Positions 38,451-49,804 are shown, counted from the stretch's first letter. The stretch: DNA of 64,000 bases from Vibrio sp. YMD68 (GCF_029958905.1 NZ_CP124614.1:620001-684000); one strand, 5' to 3'. The notes: generated from the sequence alone by a model not told the origin. Made by a program: numbers and translations.

Positions 38451-39626
38451 TTATTGAAGCTTTACTTGGGTGGGTTTCACGTTCTCTGCCGGATAACAGC
38501 CTAATACTTTAAGGTGTTTTGTGATTTTCGTAAGTTCATTGATGGCCGATTGCATATGTTGTGAGTCCAGATGAGCTTGAAGATCGACATAGAACATCTC
38601 TTCCCAAGGGTTCCCCATGATTGGTCGAGATTCTAACTTCGTCATATTGATGCCGTAGCGTTGAAGTATCAGTAGTGTTTCAACCAGAGATCCTGCTTCT
38701 TGAGAAGTCGACATAATGACCGTCGTTTTGGCTGGTATTTGCTGCGATACTTCTACAGGTTTACGCGCCACCACGATAAAGCGGGTGTGATTTTCCGTTT
38801 GGTTGGCAATATTACCTTGGATGGGTTGTAAACCGTATATCTTGCCGCTTGATGCGTTACCAATCGCCGCAACATCGCTTCTGTTTAGCTGCTTCACTTT
38901 TTTCATTGCATCAGCGGTACTCGCACAGGACTCTAGAGTCACTCCTTTTAAGCGGTTCAAGAACTCACTGCATTGCTGGTGGGGCTGAGGGTGAGAATAA
39001 AGTGTTTTAATGTCTTCAATTCGAATCTCAGAAGTGCTTACTAAACAGTGCTCTATGCGTTGTGTGAGCTCACCTACGATATAAAGTGTTGTATGTTGTA
39101 ATAAGTCATACACTTCATTAATGGAACCCGAACTGGTGTTCTCTATAGGAAGTACGCCGTAATCCGCATGGCCCGACTCAACGGTGCTGGTAATATCTCG
39201 AAAACTTTCACAGTTGAGCTCCACCAATTCCATATTTTTTCGGCTGAAGAACTCTCTACTTGCGAGGTGAGAGTAAGAGCCTTTCGAGCCAAGGAAAGCG
39301 ACTCTAGCGAGTGGTTTTCTGCTTTGAGGGTTCGCTAAGTTTTGTAGGTAAGCTTGCTGCAATAAAACGGAATCTTCAATAATTGTGTGAAAAAGTTTCG
39401 TTATGTACTGAGCATCAAGGTTGTATTTATTTTGGCCATTATTAATGAGTTTGACCAAAAGTTGCTGTTCTCTATCGGCATCGCGAACGGGCTTAGAGGT
39501 TTCTACTTTACTTTTCGCTACCTCAATACTCATTTTTCGTCGTTCAGAGATCAAACTGAGTAATTGATCATCCAATTCGTTAAGGCGTGTACGAATTTCT
39601 TCCAGTGAGTATTGTTTGTCGGTCAT
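38451..39626 (-). CDS. pheA: PheA, chorismate mutase/prephenate dehydratase
   Basis: PheA converts chorismate to phenylpyruvate for phenylalanine. The start is the ATG at 39626 (MTDKQYSLEEIRTRLNELDD) with AAGGA upstream, giving 391 residues. Domains: AroQ chorismate mutase (1-90), prephenate dehydratase (FLGSKGSYSHLASREF, PIENTSSGSINEVYD, NHTRFIV), and a C-terminal ACT domain with the Phe-binding ESRPIMGNPWEE motif. It is preceded by a leader peptide and attenuator, so it is controlled by Phe-tRNA supply as well as by allosteric feedback. Confidence 0.97.
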   Translation of the reverse strand: MTDKQYSLEEIRTRLNELDDQLLSLISERRKMSIEVAKSKVETSKPVRDADREQQLLVKLINNGQNKYNLDAQYITKLFHTIIEDSVLLQQAYLQNLANPQSRKPLARVAFLGSKGSYSHLASREFFSRKNMELVELNCESFRDITSTVESGHADYGVLPIENTSSGSINEVYDLLQHTTLYIVGELTQRIEHCLVSTSEIRIEDIKTLYSHPQPHQQCSEFLNRLKGVTLESCASTADAMKKVKQLNRSDVAAIGNASSGKIYGLQPIQGNIANQTENHTRFIVVARKPVEVSQQIPAKTTVIMSTSQEAGSLVETLLILQRYGINMTKLESRPIMGNPWEEMFYVDLQAHLDSQHMQSAINELTKITKHLKVLGCYPAENVKPTQVKLQ

Positions 39627-39641
39627 GAATATTTCCTTTAT

Positions 39642-39667
39642 AAAAAAGCCTCCCATTTGGGAGGCTT
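39642..39667 (-). terminator. pheA attenuator terminator
   Basis: AAGCCTCCC/GGGAGGCTT with loop ATTT and a T-run on the minus strand (plus A-run 39642-39647) lies 16 bp before the pheA ATG. Its upstream arm in the transcript can alternatively pair with GGAGGC (plus 39705-39710), giving an antiterminator. Confidence 0.9.
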
Positions 39668-39714
39668 CTTGTTCGTTTTTGACTTATCTTCTGCAAACGA
39701 TCTCGCCTCCAAGG

Positions 39715-39759
39715 TTATTGGAGTAAAAAGAAGTCAAAAAAGAACAGGTAAGTTTGCAT
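39715..39759 (-). CDS. pheL: PheL, pheA leader peptide
   Basis: This 14-codon leader reads MQTYLFFFDFFLLQ, with five Phe codons (FFFDFF), in the place and style of E. coli PheL ([15 protein letters not shown]). Its stop codon lies in the loop of a 6-bp hairpin CTCCAA/TTGGAG (39707-39723), the expected 1:2 pause structure, whose 3' arm contains the GGAG that can pair with the terminator's upstream arm. Ribosome stalling at the Phe codons would block the 1:2 hairpin, allow antitermination and switch pheA on. It is inferred from sequence but follows the enteric model closely. Confidence 0.9.
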   Translation of the reverse strand: MQTYLFFFDFFLLQ

Positions 39760-39820
39760 AATTGCTCACTCAAGAGTGAATATTTAAACACAATAAGCAA
39801 GCGAGCTTAGAGCGTCAAGA

Positions 39821-39850
39821 AAAAAAATAGCGCTTTTCAGCGCTATTTTT
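39821..39850 (-). terminator. Terminator of raiA
   Basis: AAAAATAGCGCT/AGCGCTATTTTT has a 4-base loop. The A-run on the left gives a T-run for the leftward raiA transcript, upstream of pheL. Confidence 0.88.
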
Positions 39851-39869
39851 AAGTTTCATTTATCAATCG

Positions 39870-40196
39870 TTATTCTATTTCTTCTTCAAGCTCAAGTTTT
39901 TCTGCTCGTCTAGCTTCTGGCTTGTGACGTAGTTTGTTTAGCTGACGTTCTAATTTTTGTTCTACCTCGTTAACGGCAGCGTATAAATCATCATGGGTTG
40001 CTGAAGCGACCAGTTGCCCTTTGGGTACCGTCATTATGGCTTCAAATTTCTTTTGCTTATTGGGTGCTTCGCTAAAAGTGGTTTGGCATCCAATAATGTC
40101 TACTTGCCACTTCTCAAGTTTTTTAAACTTACTTTCAATGTGATCACGGATAGCAGAGGTGATGTCGATATTTTTACCAGTGATTTTTACTTTCAT
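39870..40196 (-). CDS. raiA: RaiA/HPF-family ribosome-associated inhibitor
   Basis: This protein binds the 30S decoding region in stationary phase or stress, blocking translation and affecting 70S dimerisation. The start is the ATG at 40196 (MKVKITGKNIDITSAIRDHI) with GAGG upstream, giving 108 residues. Family motifs are DITSAIRDHIESKFKKLEKW and THDDLYAAVNEVEQKLERQL. The C-terminal extension (RRAEKLELEEEIE) is acidic and short, favouring RaiA (YfiA) over the shorter HPF. It sits beside pheL-pheA as in E. coli. Confidence 0.9.
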   Translation of the reverse strand: MKVKITGKNIDITSAIRDHIESKFKKLEKWQVDIIGCQTTFSEAPNKQKKFEAIMTVPKGQLVASATHDDLYAAVNEVEQKLERQLNKLRHKPEARRAEKLELEEEIE

Positions 40197-40541
40197 AAAT
40201 GCTTTCCTCTGTGTCATCCCTTATGGGTTAACTTCAGATTACGCATTTGAGTAGAAAATTATGTGATATAGATCACTATTTATTGTCGGGATTAACTAAT
40301 GAAAACTAAATGTGATCTTACGCAAAGAGTCATGTTGTTTTCATAAAGAAAAGCTTGTTTTTTATTGGGATAAGACTAGATTGGAAGGGGTAATACGCAA
40401 AAAAAACCTTATTTTTGGGGGCTTTTTACAGCCTAAAAAACTTTCCTGTTTGTTTTCTGTTCACTCATCATTGTGATCTTGCTCCCGATACCTTCAAGCG
40501 CCCCTTCAATGGCTACGATAATGCAGCAGGGTAAGGCTGTT
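40197..40541. other. raiA upstream gap, no gene seen
   Basis: This is 345 bp without a convincing ORF on either strand. It must hold the raiA promoter and the end of the mltF-like transcript. Runs of A/T occur at 40400-40445, with a short GGCT/AGCC pairing near 40420-40435 that is too weak to call a terminator. Confidence 0.4.
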
Positions 40542-41990
40542 TTATTGTTCGCGAAGTGGCAGTAATTCTGTCGGTGTAACGCTAGCATTTCTTTTTGCAC
40601 GTAACTTTTCTAATGCGGACAGCTGTTTGTAGACGACGTAATATCGATTGATGTTGGCCACATAAGTGACCGGTTCTTTGCCTATATTTCTTCGTGCAAT
40701 AATTTCCACATTTTTAAACCATACATTTGGGTCATAACCGTGCTTAACGGCTAATCGTCTCATTTTCCGAATGTTGGCCGGTCCCGCATTGTATGCAGCA
40801 AGAGTGAAATAGACCTGATTATCAGCGGAAATATCATCATCAGTAAAATACCGATCTTGTATGAACCGCATGTATTTCACGCCAGCATGAATATTGTTGT
40901 CGACTTTTTGAATATCAGGAATCGCAACGTTGGGATCTTTTGCGGTACTTGGTAGCACCTGCATCACACCAACCGCGCCTTTGTGGGACACTTTACTTTG
41001 ATCTAAACCTGATTCTTGAAAGCCTTGAGCTGACATCATCAGTGGGTCGAATGAGTATTGCTCGGAATAGACTGTAAATATCGAGTATAACGAAGCTAGA
41101 CGTTCCACTTTATTAGGGTCGAGTAATCGTGCTAACCAACGAGTGTCTTCGATATATTTGTTATAAATAACGTTACCCAAAAGTGTCCCAGCTCGAGAAG
41201 ACTTTAAAAATTGATCCGTTACTTTTTTTAATTGAGGGCTATTTTTTCTCATTGCCCAAGCAATTTTTCCACCCTCACGAAGTGGAACATCAGTGTGGAT
41301 CTGTAGGTTTTCCATTGTGTTCATCCATAGTTCTGCTTTATGGCTGTCTAGAACGGTTGCTTTGATATGGCCTAAATTGATCATTTCCATCAGTTCATAG
41401 TCTTGTAGCGTTTCTTCAATAAACTGAATAACAACGGGAGGTTGATCGATGGCATCGAGCTGAAAATTGATACGTTGTAGGCTTTCAAAATAACTGGAGC
41501 TTGCGCGAATCCAGATTTCTTGGCCACTCAGTTGTTCAATTGAGGTGAATGGTGTCACCGATTGCTGAGTCACGATAAGTTCACTGACATCGCTGATAAA
41601 AGGAGCACTAAAATCGACGCGTTGTTTTCTTTTTTCTGTGATGGTGAGGTTGGCAATGGCGAGATCACCGTACCCACTTTCAATAGCGGGTAGCAAGTCA
41701 TCTCGATGAATAGGAATCACCTGTAGGTTTAGATAGGGCGACGTCTTTTTGAGTTGTTTTTCAAAATGATAAAGTAACTCGGCAATAATTCCCTTTGGCC
41801 GTCCACCTTCGATGTAATAAAACCCTAAATCAGCAGCCACCAAAACACGGATAACACTCTTATCTTTTAATTCGTCAAAGTCGCCTTTGTAGGGTTTTTT
41901 TTGCAGAGGGGATAGTTCTAGCGCAGAAGCACTTGATACGCCCAGTAACAGAAATATAAAAGTAAACCACTGCCTACATTTGAAGGTCAC
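40542..41990 (-). CDS. MltF-like membrane-bound lytic transglycosylase
   Basis: This envelope enzyme has an N-terminal solute-binding-protein type 3 domain (about 45-275, IRVLVAADLGFYYIEGGRPKG) and a C-terminal SLT domain with catalytic Glu in AQGFQESGLDQSKVSHKGAVG, then GVMQVLPSTAKD and LAAYNAGPANIRKM. This is the MltF architecture, where the first domain binds muropeptides and regulates. The GTG at 41990 gives 482 residues with a clean signal peptide. The frame's upper limit at 42059 lies in the T-run of the bamD terminator and is rejected. It could be a secreted MltF paralogue rather than MltF itself. Confidence 0.85.
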   Translation of the reverse strand: MTFKCRQWFTFIFLLLGVSSASALELSPLQKKPYKGDFDELKDKSVIRVLVAADLGFYYIEGGRPKGIIAELLYHFEKQLKKTSPYLNLQVIPIHRDDLLPAIESGYGDLAIANLTITEKRKQRVDFSAPFISDVSELIVTQQSVTPFTSIEQLSGQEIWIRASSSYFESLQRINFQLDAIDQPPVVIQFIEETLQDYELMEMINLGHIKATVLDSHKAELWMNTMENLQIHTDVPLREGGKIAWAMRKNSPQLKKVTDQFLKSSRAGTLLGNVIYNKYIEDTRWLARLLDPNKVERLASLYSIFTVYSEQYSFDPLMMSAQGFQESGLDQSKVSHKGAVGVMQVLPSTAKDPNVAIPDIQKVDNNIHAGVKYMRFIQDRYFTDDDISADNQVYFTLAAYNAGPANIRKMRRLAVKHGYDPNVWFKNVEIIARRNIGKEPVTYVANINRYYVVYKQLSALEKLRAKRNASVTPTELLPLREQ

Positions 41991-42057
41991 AATAAACCAA
42001 TCCTTTACTAAGTGATTCTTTAAGGGTAGGCGAAATACTGGTATGAGCAAGTGATAC

Positions 42058-42086
42058 AAAAAAGCCGCGTCATAAGAAGCGGCTTT
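42058..42086 (-). terminator. Terminator of bamD
   Basis: AAAGCCGC/GCGGCTTT has a 10-base loop and an A-run on the left (42058-42063), giving a T-run on the minus strand just after the bamD stop. Confidence 0.85.
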
Positions 42087-42116
42087 AAATCAGAGAGTTA
42101 CTTTTATTGGCGTGTA

Positions 42117-42842
42117 TTAATTGCCATTAAGCTCAATAAGTTTTTGGGTTCTAGCAACCGCTTCTTCTAATCCAAGCTCTTCATACGCCGTTAATTGAAT
42201 CTCTAATGATTTGCGGGCGGCCACTGTGTCTGGATAGGTCTTTTGTAGCTCTTGGCTGCGGTTGATAGCAGCAATCCAGGCCTCTCTGCGTAGATAAAAA
42301 TCTGCGGTCGCCAAATCATAGTCGGCTAATCGATTCTTTAGCGCGTACATGCGTTTTCTAGAATCATTAGCAAATTGACTATTCGGGTAGCGCTGAAGCA
42401 GCTTTTTAAAATCAGCGAACGCTTTCTTTACTGGTTCAGGATCTCGATCACTTCGATCGACATTAAATAAATCATGCATGAAATTACGATCTTGAGCCAT
42501 GTGTGTTAGGCCACGCATGTAAAGCACCCAGTCGAGCTTGTTATGCGTTGGGTTTAAACGGCTAAAGCGCTCAATAGTAGCAAGGCCTAATGCCAAGTCA
42601 TCGTTTTTGTAATACGCGTATATAAGGTCTAGCTGTACCTGTTCAGAGTAAGCGCCAAAAGGGTAACGTGAGTCTAAGGCCTCTAGCTGTTCTATTGCTG
42701 TTAACCAGTTTCCTGAACGCAGGGATAATTGAGCTTCTGCATAGAGCTCTGATGGTGGAACATCGGGAACAATCTCATTACTGCTTGAGCAACCAAACAG
42801 TAAAGTAAGAGCGAGTAAACTGGATAAAGTATAGTGTTTCAT
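42117..42842 (-). CDS. bamD: BamD, outer-membrane assembly lipoprotein
   Basis: BamD is an essential lipoprotein of the BAM complex that folds beta-barrel proteins into the outer membrane. The 241 residues begin with a signal peptide ending in the lipobox LFGC (Cys18). They continue with five TPR-like repeats (for example SELYAEAQLSLRSGNWLTA and FADFKKLLQRYPNSQFANDS). Its maturation needs Lgt and LspA, both encoded in this window. It is divergent from rluD as in E. coli. Confidence 0.97.
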   Translation of the reverse strand: MKHYTLSSLLALTLLFGCSSSNEIVPDVPPSELYAEAQLSLRSGNWLTAIEQLEALDSRYPFGAYSEQVQLDLIYAYYKNDDLALGLATIERFSRLNPTHNKLDWVLYMRGLTHMAQDRNFMHDLFNVDRSDRDPEPVKKAFADFKKLLQRYPNSQFANDSRKRMYALKNRLADYDLATADFYLRREAWIAAINRSQELQKTYPDTVAARKSLEIQLTAYEELGLEEAVARTQKLIELNGN

Positions 42843-42971
42843 GTCAGGAGCTGATTCCTTGAATTAAATATTTCTTAAGCTTCCGTTACTTTCTTCTTCG
42901 TAACAGATACAATGACGCTTATTTTTCCACAGTAGTGAGCATTAGTCTCACAGTTTTTGAAAAAGTTCGAT

Positions 42972-43946
42972 ATGGCCCAGCAGATAGAATTAACAAATAC
43001 AGTAAAAGATAGCCAGCTTGGTCAGAGATTAGACCAAGCTGTCGCGGAATTATTCGCCGATTTCTCACGCTCTCGTATCAAAGAGTGGTTATTGGCCGGT
43101 AAAATCCAAGTGGATGGTGAAGTAATTACCAAACCTCGCGTTAAAGTAATGGGTGGAGAACTTATTACCGTTCAAGCAGAGCTTGAAGACGAACAGCGTT
43201 GGGAAGCTCAAGATATTCCGCTTGATATTGTCTATGAAGATGACGATCTTTTGGTTATCAATAAACCGATTGGTTTTGTTGTTCATCCAGGAGCAGGGAC
43301 GCCAGATCGCACCGTGCTTAACGCATTACTTTTTCATTACCCTGATATTGCAGAAGTACCGCGCGCGGGCATTGTCCACCGTTTAGATAAAGACACAACA
43401 GGTCTTATGGTGGTCGCTAAAACTGTGCCCGCACAAACTCGATTAGTACGTGCACTGCAAAAACGTAAAATCACTCGTGAATACGAAGCGATAGCCATTG
43501 GTAAAATGACCGCTGGCGGTAAAGTAGATCAACCGATTGGTCGTCACTCAACGAAGCGTACCCTGATGGCTGTAGCGCCTATGGGGAAACCGGCGGTAAC
43601 TCACTACCGAGTCGCTGAACACTTCAGAGAACATACGCGCATTCGCTTACGCCTTGAATCGGGTCGAACGCACCAAATCCGCGTTCATATGTCGTATTTG
43701 CAGCATCCGTTATTAGGTGATACCGCCTATGGTGGCCGAGCTCGTATACCAAGAGACGCAAGTGAAGAAGTGACCGAGATGATTCGCGGCTTTCAACGAC
43801 AAGCTCTGCATGCTGTGATGCTTCGTTTTGAACATCCAGTGACTGGGGAAACGTTAGAATTCCATGCACCGGTTCCTGATGATATGGTCGCGATTACTGA
43901 AGCACTGCGAGAAGATGCAAAACTAAACCACGCCGAAGATTATTAA
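42972..43946 (+). CDS. rluD: RluD, 23S rRNA pseudouridine synthase
   Basis: RluD makes pseudouridines 1911, 1915 and 1917 in helix 69 of 23S rRNA. The start is the ATG at 42972 (MAQQIELTNTVKDSQLGQRL), giving 324 residues; an in-frame TTG 15 bases upstream has no support. It has an S4 RNA-binding domain at about 15-75 and a catalytic domain with Asp in GIVHRLDKDTTGLMVVAKT, then LESGRTHQIRVHMSYL. It is 2 bp before pgeF, so the two are translationally linked. Confidence 0.97.
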   Translation: MAQQIELTNTVKDSQLGQRLDQAVAELFADFSRSRIKEWLLAGKIQVDGEVITKPRVKVMGGELITVQAELEDEQRWEAQDIPLDIVYEDDDLLVINKPIGFVVHPGAGTPDRTVLNALLFHYPDIAEVPRAGIVHRLDKDTTGLMVVAKTVPAQTRLVRALQKRKITREYEAIAIGKMTAGGKVDQPIGRHSTKRTLMAVAPMGKPAVTHYRVAEHFREHTRIRLRLESGRTHQIRVHMSYLQHPLLGDTAYGGRARIPRDASEEVTEMIRGFQRQALHAVMLRFEHPVTGETLEFHAPVPDDMVAITEALREDAKLNHAEDY

Positions 43947-43948
43947 CC

Positions 43949-44671
43949 ATGATCATCCCTAACTGGAATGCTCCTAGCTGTATAAAAGCAGTGTCTTCAA
44001 CTCGTGTTGGTGGGGTTTCATTGCCGCCCTATGACGGATTGAATCTAGGAACACATGTTGGGGATGATGTTGCACTGGTTGAGCAAAATAGAACGTTATT
44101 TGCTGAACAATGTGCCATGCCTAGTCAGCCTGTTTGGCTAAACCAAACACATTCGACACATATAATTGAAGTCAAAGCACCGACAGAGAAGGTGTTAGAT
44201 GCTGATGGTGTTTTTACCCGTTCACACAACGTTGTATGCTCAGCGATGGCCGCAGATTGTTTGCCTGTACTCTTAACCAACACGTCTGGTACGCAAGTGG
44301 CAGCGGTTCATGCGGGATGGCGAGGGTTAGCAGGTGGCATCATTGAAAATGCAGTGAATCAGTTTGATGGCGATGTCATTGCTTGGCTTGGTCCTGCGAT
44401 TGGTGCAACAGCGTTTGAAGTAGGTGAAGATGTCTTGCACGCATTTTGTCTATTTGATGAAAATGCTGATCGAGCATTTATGCCCATTGAAAATAACAAA
44501 TGGTTGGCGAACATGACGATGTTAGCGACTCAGCGTCTAAAGCGTGTTGGGGTTAATCATATCTTTTCTAGCGATATGTGCACCTATCAACAAAAGCGTG
44601 ATTTCTTTTCCTACCGTCGTGATGGTATTACCGGGCGACAAGCCGTATTTATTTGGATTGAACCGAGCTAA
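43949..44671 (+). CDS. pgeF: PgeF (YfiH), peptidoglycan editing factor
   Basis: This is a laccase-fold (Cu-oxidase_4) cytoplasmic enzyme. In E. coli YfiH removes wrongly incorporated L-Ser-containing precursors, and other members act on purine nucleosides. The 240 residues carry the metal-binding pattern WLNQTHST, AMAADCLPVLL and AAVHAGWRGLAGGI, typical of the family. It lies between rluD and clpB as in E. coli and overlaps neither. It shares the peptidoglycan theme of many genes in this window. Confidence 0.92.
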   Translation: MIIPNWNAPSCIKAVSSTRVGGVSLPPYDGLNLGTHVGDDVALVEQNRTLFAEQCAMPSQPVWLNQTHSTHIIEVKAPTEKVLDADGVFTRSHNVVCSAMAADCLPVLLTNTSGTQVAAVHAGWRGLAGGIIENAVNQFDGDVIAWLGPAIGATAFEVGEDVLHAFCLFDENADRAFMPIENNKWLANMTMLATQRLKRVGVNHIFSSDMCTYQQKRDFFSYRRDGITGRQAVFIWIEPS

Positions 44672-44725
44672 CTCTACCCGTAATGTTCGTGATTTGTTTT
44701 TTTGACTCATTCCTATTCCCTACCC

Positions 44726-44754
44726 CTTGAAAATTTAGCCTTTAGTATCCATCT
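44726..44754 (+). promoter_or_regulatory. Heat-shock (sigma-32) promoter of clpB
   Basis: CTTGAAA (44726-44732), a 14-bp spacer and ATCCATCT (44747-44754) match sigma-32 elements CTTGAAA and CCCCATNT (6 of 8 in the -10). It is 43 bp upstream of the clpB ATG. Confidence 0.75.
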
Positions 44755-44797
44755 TTCTAGTAAATATTAACTCATTTAGTCAGTTGGAATTATCGCT

Positions 44798-47377
44798 ATG
44801 CGTCTAGATAGATTTACAAGTAAATTTCAAATTGCCATCTCTGATGCCCAATCATTGGCTTTGGGTCGTGACCATCAATATATTGAACCTGTGCACTTAA
44901 TGGTTTCTTTATTAGACCAAAACGGCAGCCCAATTCGACCATTGCTGACGATGCTCGATGTGGACGTTCCACATTTGCGCTCCAAATTGAGTGAAATCTT
45001 AGAGCGTTTGCCGAAAGTCAGTGGCATTGGTGGCGATGTACAACTCTCTAGCGCGATGGGAATGCTTTTTAATTTGTGCGATAAAGTTGCTCAAAAGCGT
45101 CAAGATGCTTATATCTCCTCTGAAGTCTTTTTACTCGCCGCATTGGAAGACAATGGCGCTTTAGGGGCGTTACTTAAAGAGGTTGGTCTGACCGAGAAAA
45201 ACCTGTCAGGCGCCATCGATAAAATTCGCGGTGGGCAAAAAGTAAAAGATCAAAATGCCGAGGAGCTTCGCCAAGCGTTAGAAAAATTCACCATTGACCT
45301 AACCGAGAGAGCAGAACAAGGAAAACTAGATCCTGTTATTGGGCGAGATGACGAAATTCGCCGAACGATTCAAGTTCTCCAACGTCGCACCAAAAATAAT
45401 CCAGTTATTATCGGTGAGCCTGGTGTCGGGAAAACCGCGATAGTAGAAGGTCTCGCTCAGCGAATTATCAACAATGAAGTACCAGAAGGTTTACGCGGCC
45501 GTAGAGTCTTGTCTTTGGACATGGGATCTCTTGTGGCTGGCGCGAAATACCGTGGTGAATTTGAAGAGCGCCTAAAATCGGTACTGAATGAACTGGCCAA
45601 GGAAGAGGGTAACGTTATTCTCTTTATTGATGAACTTCATACTATGGTTGGTGCCGGAAAAGGGGAAGGCTCAATGGATGCAGGTAATATGCTAAAGCCT
45701 GCTCTCGCTCGTGGCGAGCTTCACTGTGTCGGTGCCACAACGCTAGATGAATACCGACGTTATATTGAAAAAGATCCAGCCTTAGAGCGTCGCTTTCAAA
45801 AAGTGATTGTGGATGAGCCTTCGGTTGAAGATACGGTCGCCATTTTACGTGGTCTGAAAGAACGTTATGAATTGCATCATCATGTTGAAATTACGGATCC
45901 AGCGATCGTTGCCGCTGCGAGTCTTTCTCACCGCTACGTATCAGACCGTCAGTTACCAGATAAAGCGATTGATTTAATTGATGAGGCGGCATCCAGCATA
46001 CGGATGCAAATAGACTCGAAACCGGAGTCGTTAGATAAGCTAGAACGAAAAATAATCCAGATAAAAATCGAGCAACAAGCATTAATTAATGAGCATGATG
46101 ATGCGAGTTCGAAACGCTTAGTGGTAATAGAGCAAGAGCTGCAAGAAAAAGAACGCGCGTTTGCTGAACTTGAAGAAGTTTGGAACGCAGAAAAAGCCGC
46201 GTTGTCAGGTACTCAACATATTAAATCTGAGCTTGAACAAGCGAGGATGGACATGGACTTTGCTCGCCGAGCTGGTGATCTGAGTCGTATGTCAGAGTTG
46301 CAATATGGACGAATACCTGAGCTAGAAAAACAATTGGACCTAGCGACACAAGCCGAAATGCAAGAGATGACACTATTGCGAAACAAAGTAACCAATAATG
46401 AAATCGCAGAGGTCCTTTCTAAACAGACAGGCATCCCAGTATCAAAAATGCTAGAGGCGGAAAAAGATAAGCTTCTACGCATGGAAGAAGTTCTACATAA
46501 ACGAGTTATTGGGCAAAAAGAAGCGGTAGAAGTGGTGGCGAATGCCATTCGCCGAAGTCGTGCTGGCCTGTCTGATCCTAACAAACCAATCGGTTCATTC
46601 TTGTTTCTTGGGCCTACGGGGGTAGGAAAAACCGAGTTGTGTAAAACACTCGCTAATTTCATGTTTGATAGCGAAGACGCAATGGTTCGCATTGATATGT
46701 CCGAGTTCATGGAGAAGCATTCGGTTGCTCGATTAGTCGGGGCGCCTCCTGGCTATGTAGGTTATGAAGAAGGTGGCTATATAACAGAAGCCGTTCGTAG
46801 AAAACCTTATTCAGTGATATTACTCGATGAAGTAGAAAAAGCGCATCCAGATGTATTCAATATCTTATTGCAAGTTCTTGATGATGGACGCCTGACTGAT
46901 GGACAGGGTCGCACAGTCGACTTTAGAAACACAGTTGTGATAATGACATCCAATCTAGGCTCGACGCAAATTCAGGAACATTTTGCAGCTTTAGATTATC
47001 AGGGCATTAAGAGTGCGGTAATGGAAGTGGTTAATAAGCACTTCCGACCAGAGTTCTTAAATCGTGTTGATGAAAGTGTTGTCTTCCATCCATTAGGAAA
47101 AGAGCATATTAAGTCGATTGCGTCGATACAACTTGCGCAATTGGGCCAACGCATGGAAGACAGTGGTTATCAACTTGCTGTATCAGATCAGGCACTCGAT
47201 TTAATTGCCAATGTAGGCTTTGATCCCGTTTACGGCGCAAGGCCACTAAAGCGAGCGATACAGCAAACGGTAGAAAATCCATTAGCCAAAGCGATACTAG
47301 CTGGAAAAGTCGATCCAGAGAAAAAAGTAGAACTGTTAGTTGTTGATAATAAAATAGTGGCGCACCAATCTAAATAA
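44798..47377 (+). CDS. clpB: ClpB, protein disaggregase
   Basis: ClpB is a hexameric AAA+ chaperone that pulls polypeptides from aggregates together with DnaK. The 859 residues contain an N domain (1-145), NBD1 (Walker [10 protein letters not shown] near residue 206, Walker [10 protein letters not shown]), the M-domain coiled coil (about 405-525), and NBD2 (Walker [10 protein letters not shown] near residue 607, Walker B VILLDEVE). It has no ClpP-binding tripeptide, as expected for ClpB. A heat-shock promoter is visible upstream. It is followed by the rRNA operon promoter region. Confidence 0.98.
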   Translation: MRLDRFTSKFQIAISDAQSLALGRDHQYIEPVHLMVSLLDQNGSPIRPLLTMLDVDVPHLRSKLSEILERLPKVSGIGGDVQLSSAMGMLFNLCDKVAQKRQDAYISSEVFLLAALEDNGALGALLKEVGLTEKNLSGAIDKIRGGQKVKDQNAEELRQALEKFTIDLTERAEQGKLDPVIGRDDEIRRTIQVLQRRTKNNPVIIGEPGVGKTAIVEGLAQRIINNEVPEGLRGRRVLSLDMGSLVAGAKYRGEFEERLKSVLNELAKEEGNVILFIDELHTMVGAGKGEGSMDAGNMLKPALARGELHCVGATTLDEYRRYIEKDPALERRFQKVIVDEPSVEDTVAILRGLKERYELHHHVEITDPAIVAAASLSHRYVSDRQLPDKAIDLIDEAASSIRMQIDSKPESLDKLERKIIQIKIEQQALINEHDDASSKRLVVIEQELQEKERAFAELEEVWNAEKAALSGTQHIKSELEQARMDMDFARRAGDLSRMSELQYGRIPELEKQLDLATQAEMQEMTLLRNKVTNNEIAEVLSKQTGIPVSKMLEAEKDKLLRMEEVLHKRVIGQKEAVEVVANAIRRSRAGLSDPNKPIGSFLFLGPTGVGKTELCKTLANFMFDSEDAMVRIDMSEFMEKHSVARLVGAPPGYVGYEEGGYITEAVRRKPYSVILLDEVEKAHPDVFNILLQVLDDGRLTDGQGRTVDFRNTVVIMTSNLGSTQIQEHFAALDYQGIKSAVMEVVNKHFRPEFLNRVDESVVFHPLGKEHIKSIASIQLAQLGQRMEDSGYQLAVSDQALDLIANVGFDPVYGARPLKRAIQQTVENPLAKAILAGKVDPEKKVELLVVDNKIVAHQSK

Positions 47378-47482
47378 AGGGGCATGTAGAGTCCAATTTG
47401 ATGTTATTTTGTCCGCCCTTGTGGTTTTTGAGCGTTTATTGAACAAACGATTCAGTTCGTGTTGTTTTTGTATAAAAAAGGC

Positions 47483-47510
47483 TTGCGTCATTAGAGAGTC
47501 TGATTATAAT
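47483..47510 (+). promoter_or_regulatory. rrn promoter P1
   Basis: TTGCGT (47483-47488), a 16-bp spacer and a perfect TATAAT (47505-47510), then GCGC as in a stringent discriminator. An A/T-rich UP-like tract lies just upstream. Confidence 0.7.
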
Positions 47511-47598
47511 GCGCAACCACTGAGACGGCAGACGCCACAAGGCTTCAAGAGTTATCAGTAAGACGAAAATTCAAAAAGAATTAAATTTCAAAAAGTGT

Positions 47599-47626
47599 TT
47601 GACACTGAAACTTAAATCGCTAGAAT
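47599..47626 (+). promoter_or_regulatory. rrn promoter P2
   Basis: A perfect TTGACA (47599-47604), a 16-bp spacer and TAGAAT (47621-47626), followed by a G+C-rich discriminator (AACCGTCCGC). Confidence 0.8.
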
Positions 47627-47995
47627 AACCGTCCGCTTAGAGAGCTTCTTCTTAAAAGGAATGTCTCGACAAGCAACGCTCTTTAACAATTTAAACCTAT
47701 CAATCTGTGTGGGCACTCGTTGATGATAATCCAATATGTTTTTACCTAGGTAAAAACAGTTTCTTCGGAAACAACTTTGGTTTCAATGAACTGAGTGACC
47801 AATTCAATTTGGTACAGCCTTGAGCTGTTTGATTTCACTTTTTAAAGTGAAAACCAAAAAGAGCACAGTCAATTCATTATCTTTCTGTTGGAAAGATAAT
47901 AGCTTTAGAATTACAGGTTTATCTTCGGATAAATCCTAGTTTTGAAGTCAGTATTCGTTGAGCCGACCCCTATTTATTTAGGGAATCAAAACTTT
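47627..47995 (+). promoter_or_regulatory. rRNA leader with boxA
   Basis: This is the pre-16S leader. It holds boxA (CGCTCTTTAACA, 47677-47688) for Nus-factor antitermination and a palindrome TCACTTTTTAAAGTGA (47835-47850) that recurs in the 16S-23S spacer. No protein gene is seen. Confidence 0.7.
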
Positions 47996-49542
<1,547 letters not shown>

Positions 49543-49608
49543 TACGATGATTTTCACGATGAGTACCCACACAGATTGATATGTTTAATACGTTAAGAGT
49601 TTAATGCT

Positions 49609-49685
49609 GGGTCTGTAGCTCAGCTGGTTAGAGCGCTCGCCTGATAAGCGGGAGGTCGGTGGTTCAAGTCCACTCAGACCCACCA
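49609..49685 (+). tRNA. ileT: tRNA-Ile (GAT)
   Basis: A 77-nt cloverleaf with acceptor GGGTCTG/CAGACCC, anticodon loop CTGATAA (anticodon GAT), T-loop GGTTCAAGTCC and encoded CCA. It is in the 16S-23S spacer. Confidence 0.97.
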
Positions 49686-49728
49686 ATTCTTTTCCCAAAA
49701 AGGGTTGGCTTTAAAGCATTAAGTTTTT

Positions 49729-49804
49729 GGGGCTATAGCTCAGCTGGGAGAGCGCCTGCCTTGCACGCAGGAGGTCTGCGGTTCGATCCCGCATAGCTCC
49801 ACCA
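49729..49804 (+). tRNA. alaT: tRNA-Ala (TGC)
   Basis: A 76-nt cloverleaf with acceptor GGGGCTA/TAGCTCC, anticodon loop CTTGCAC (anticodon TGC), encoded CCA. It is the second spacer tRNA. Confidence 0.97.
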
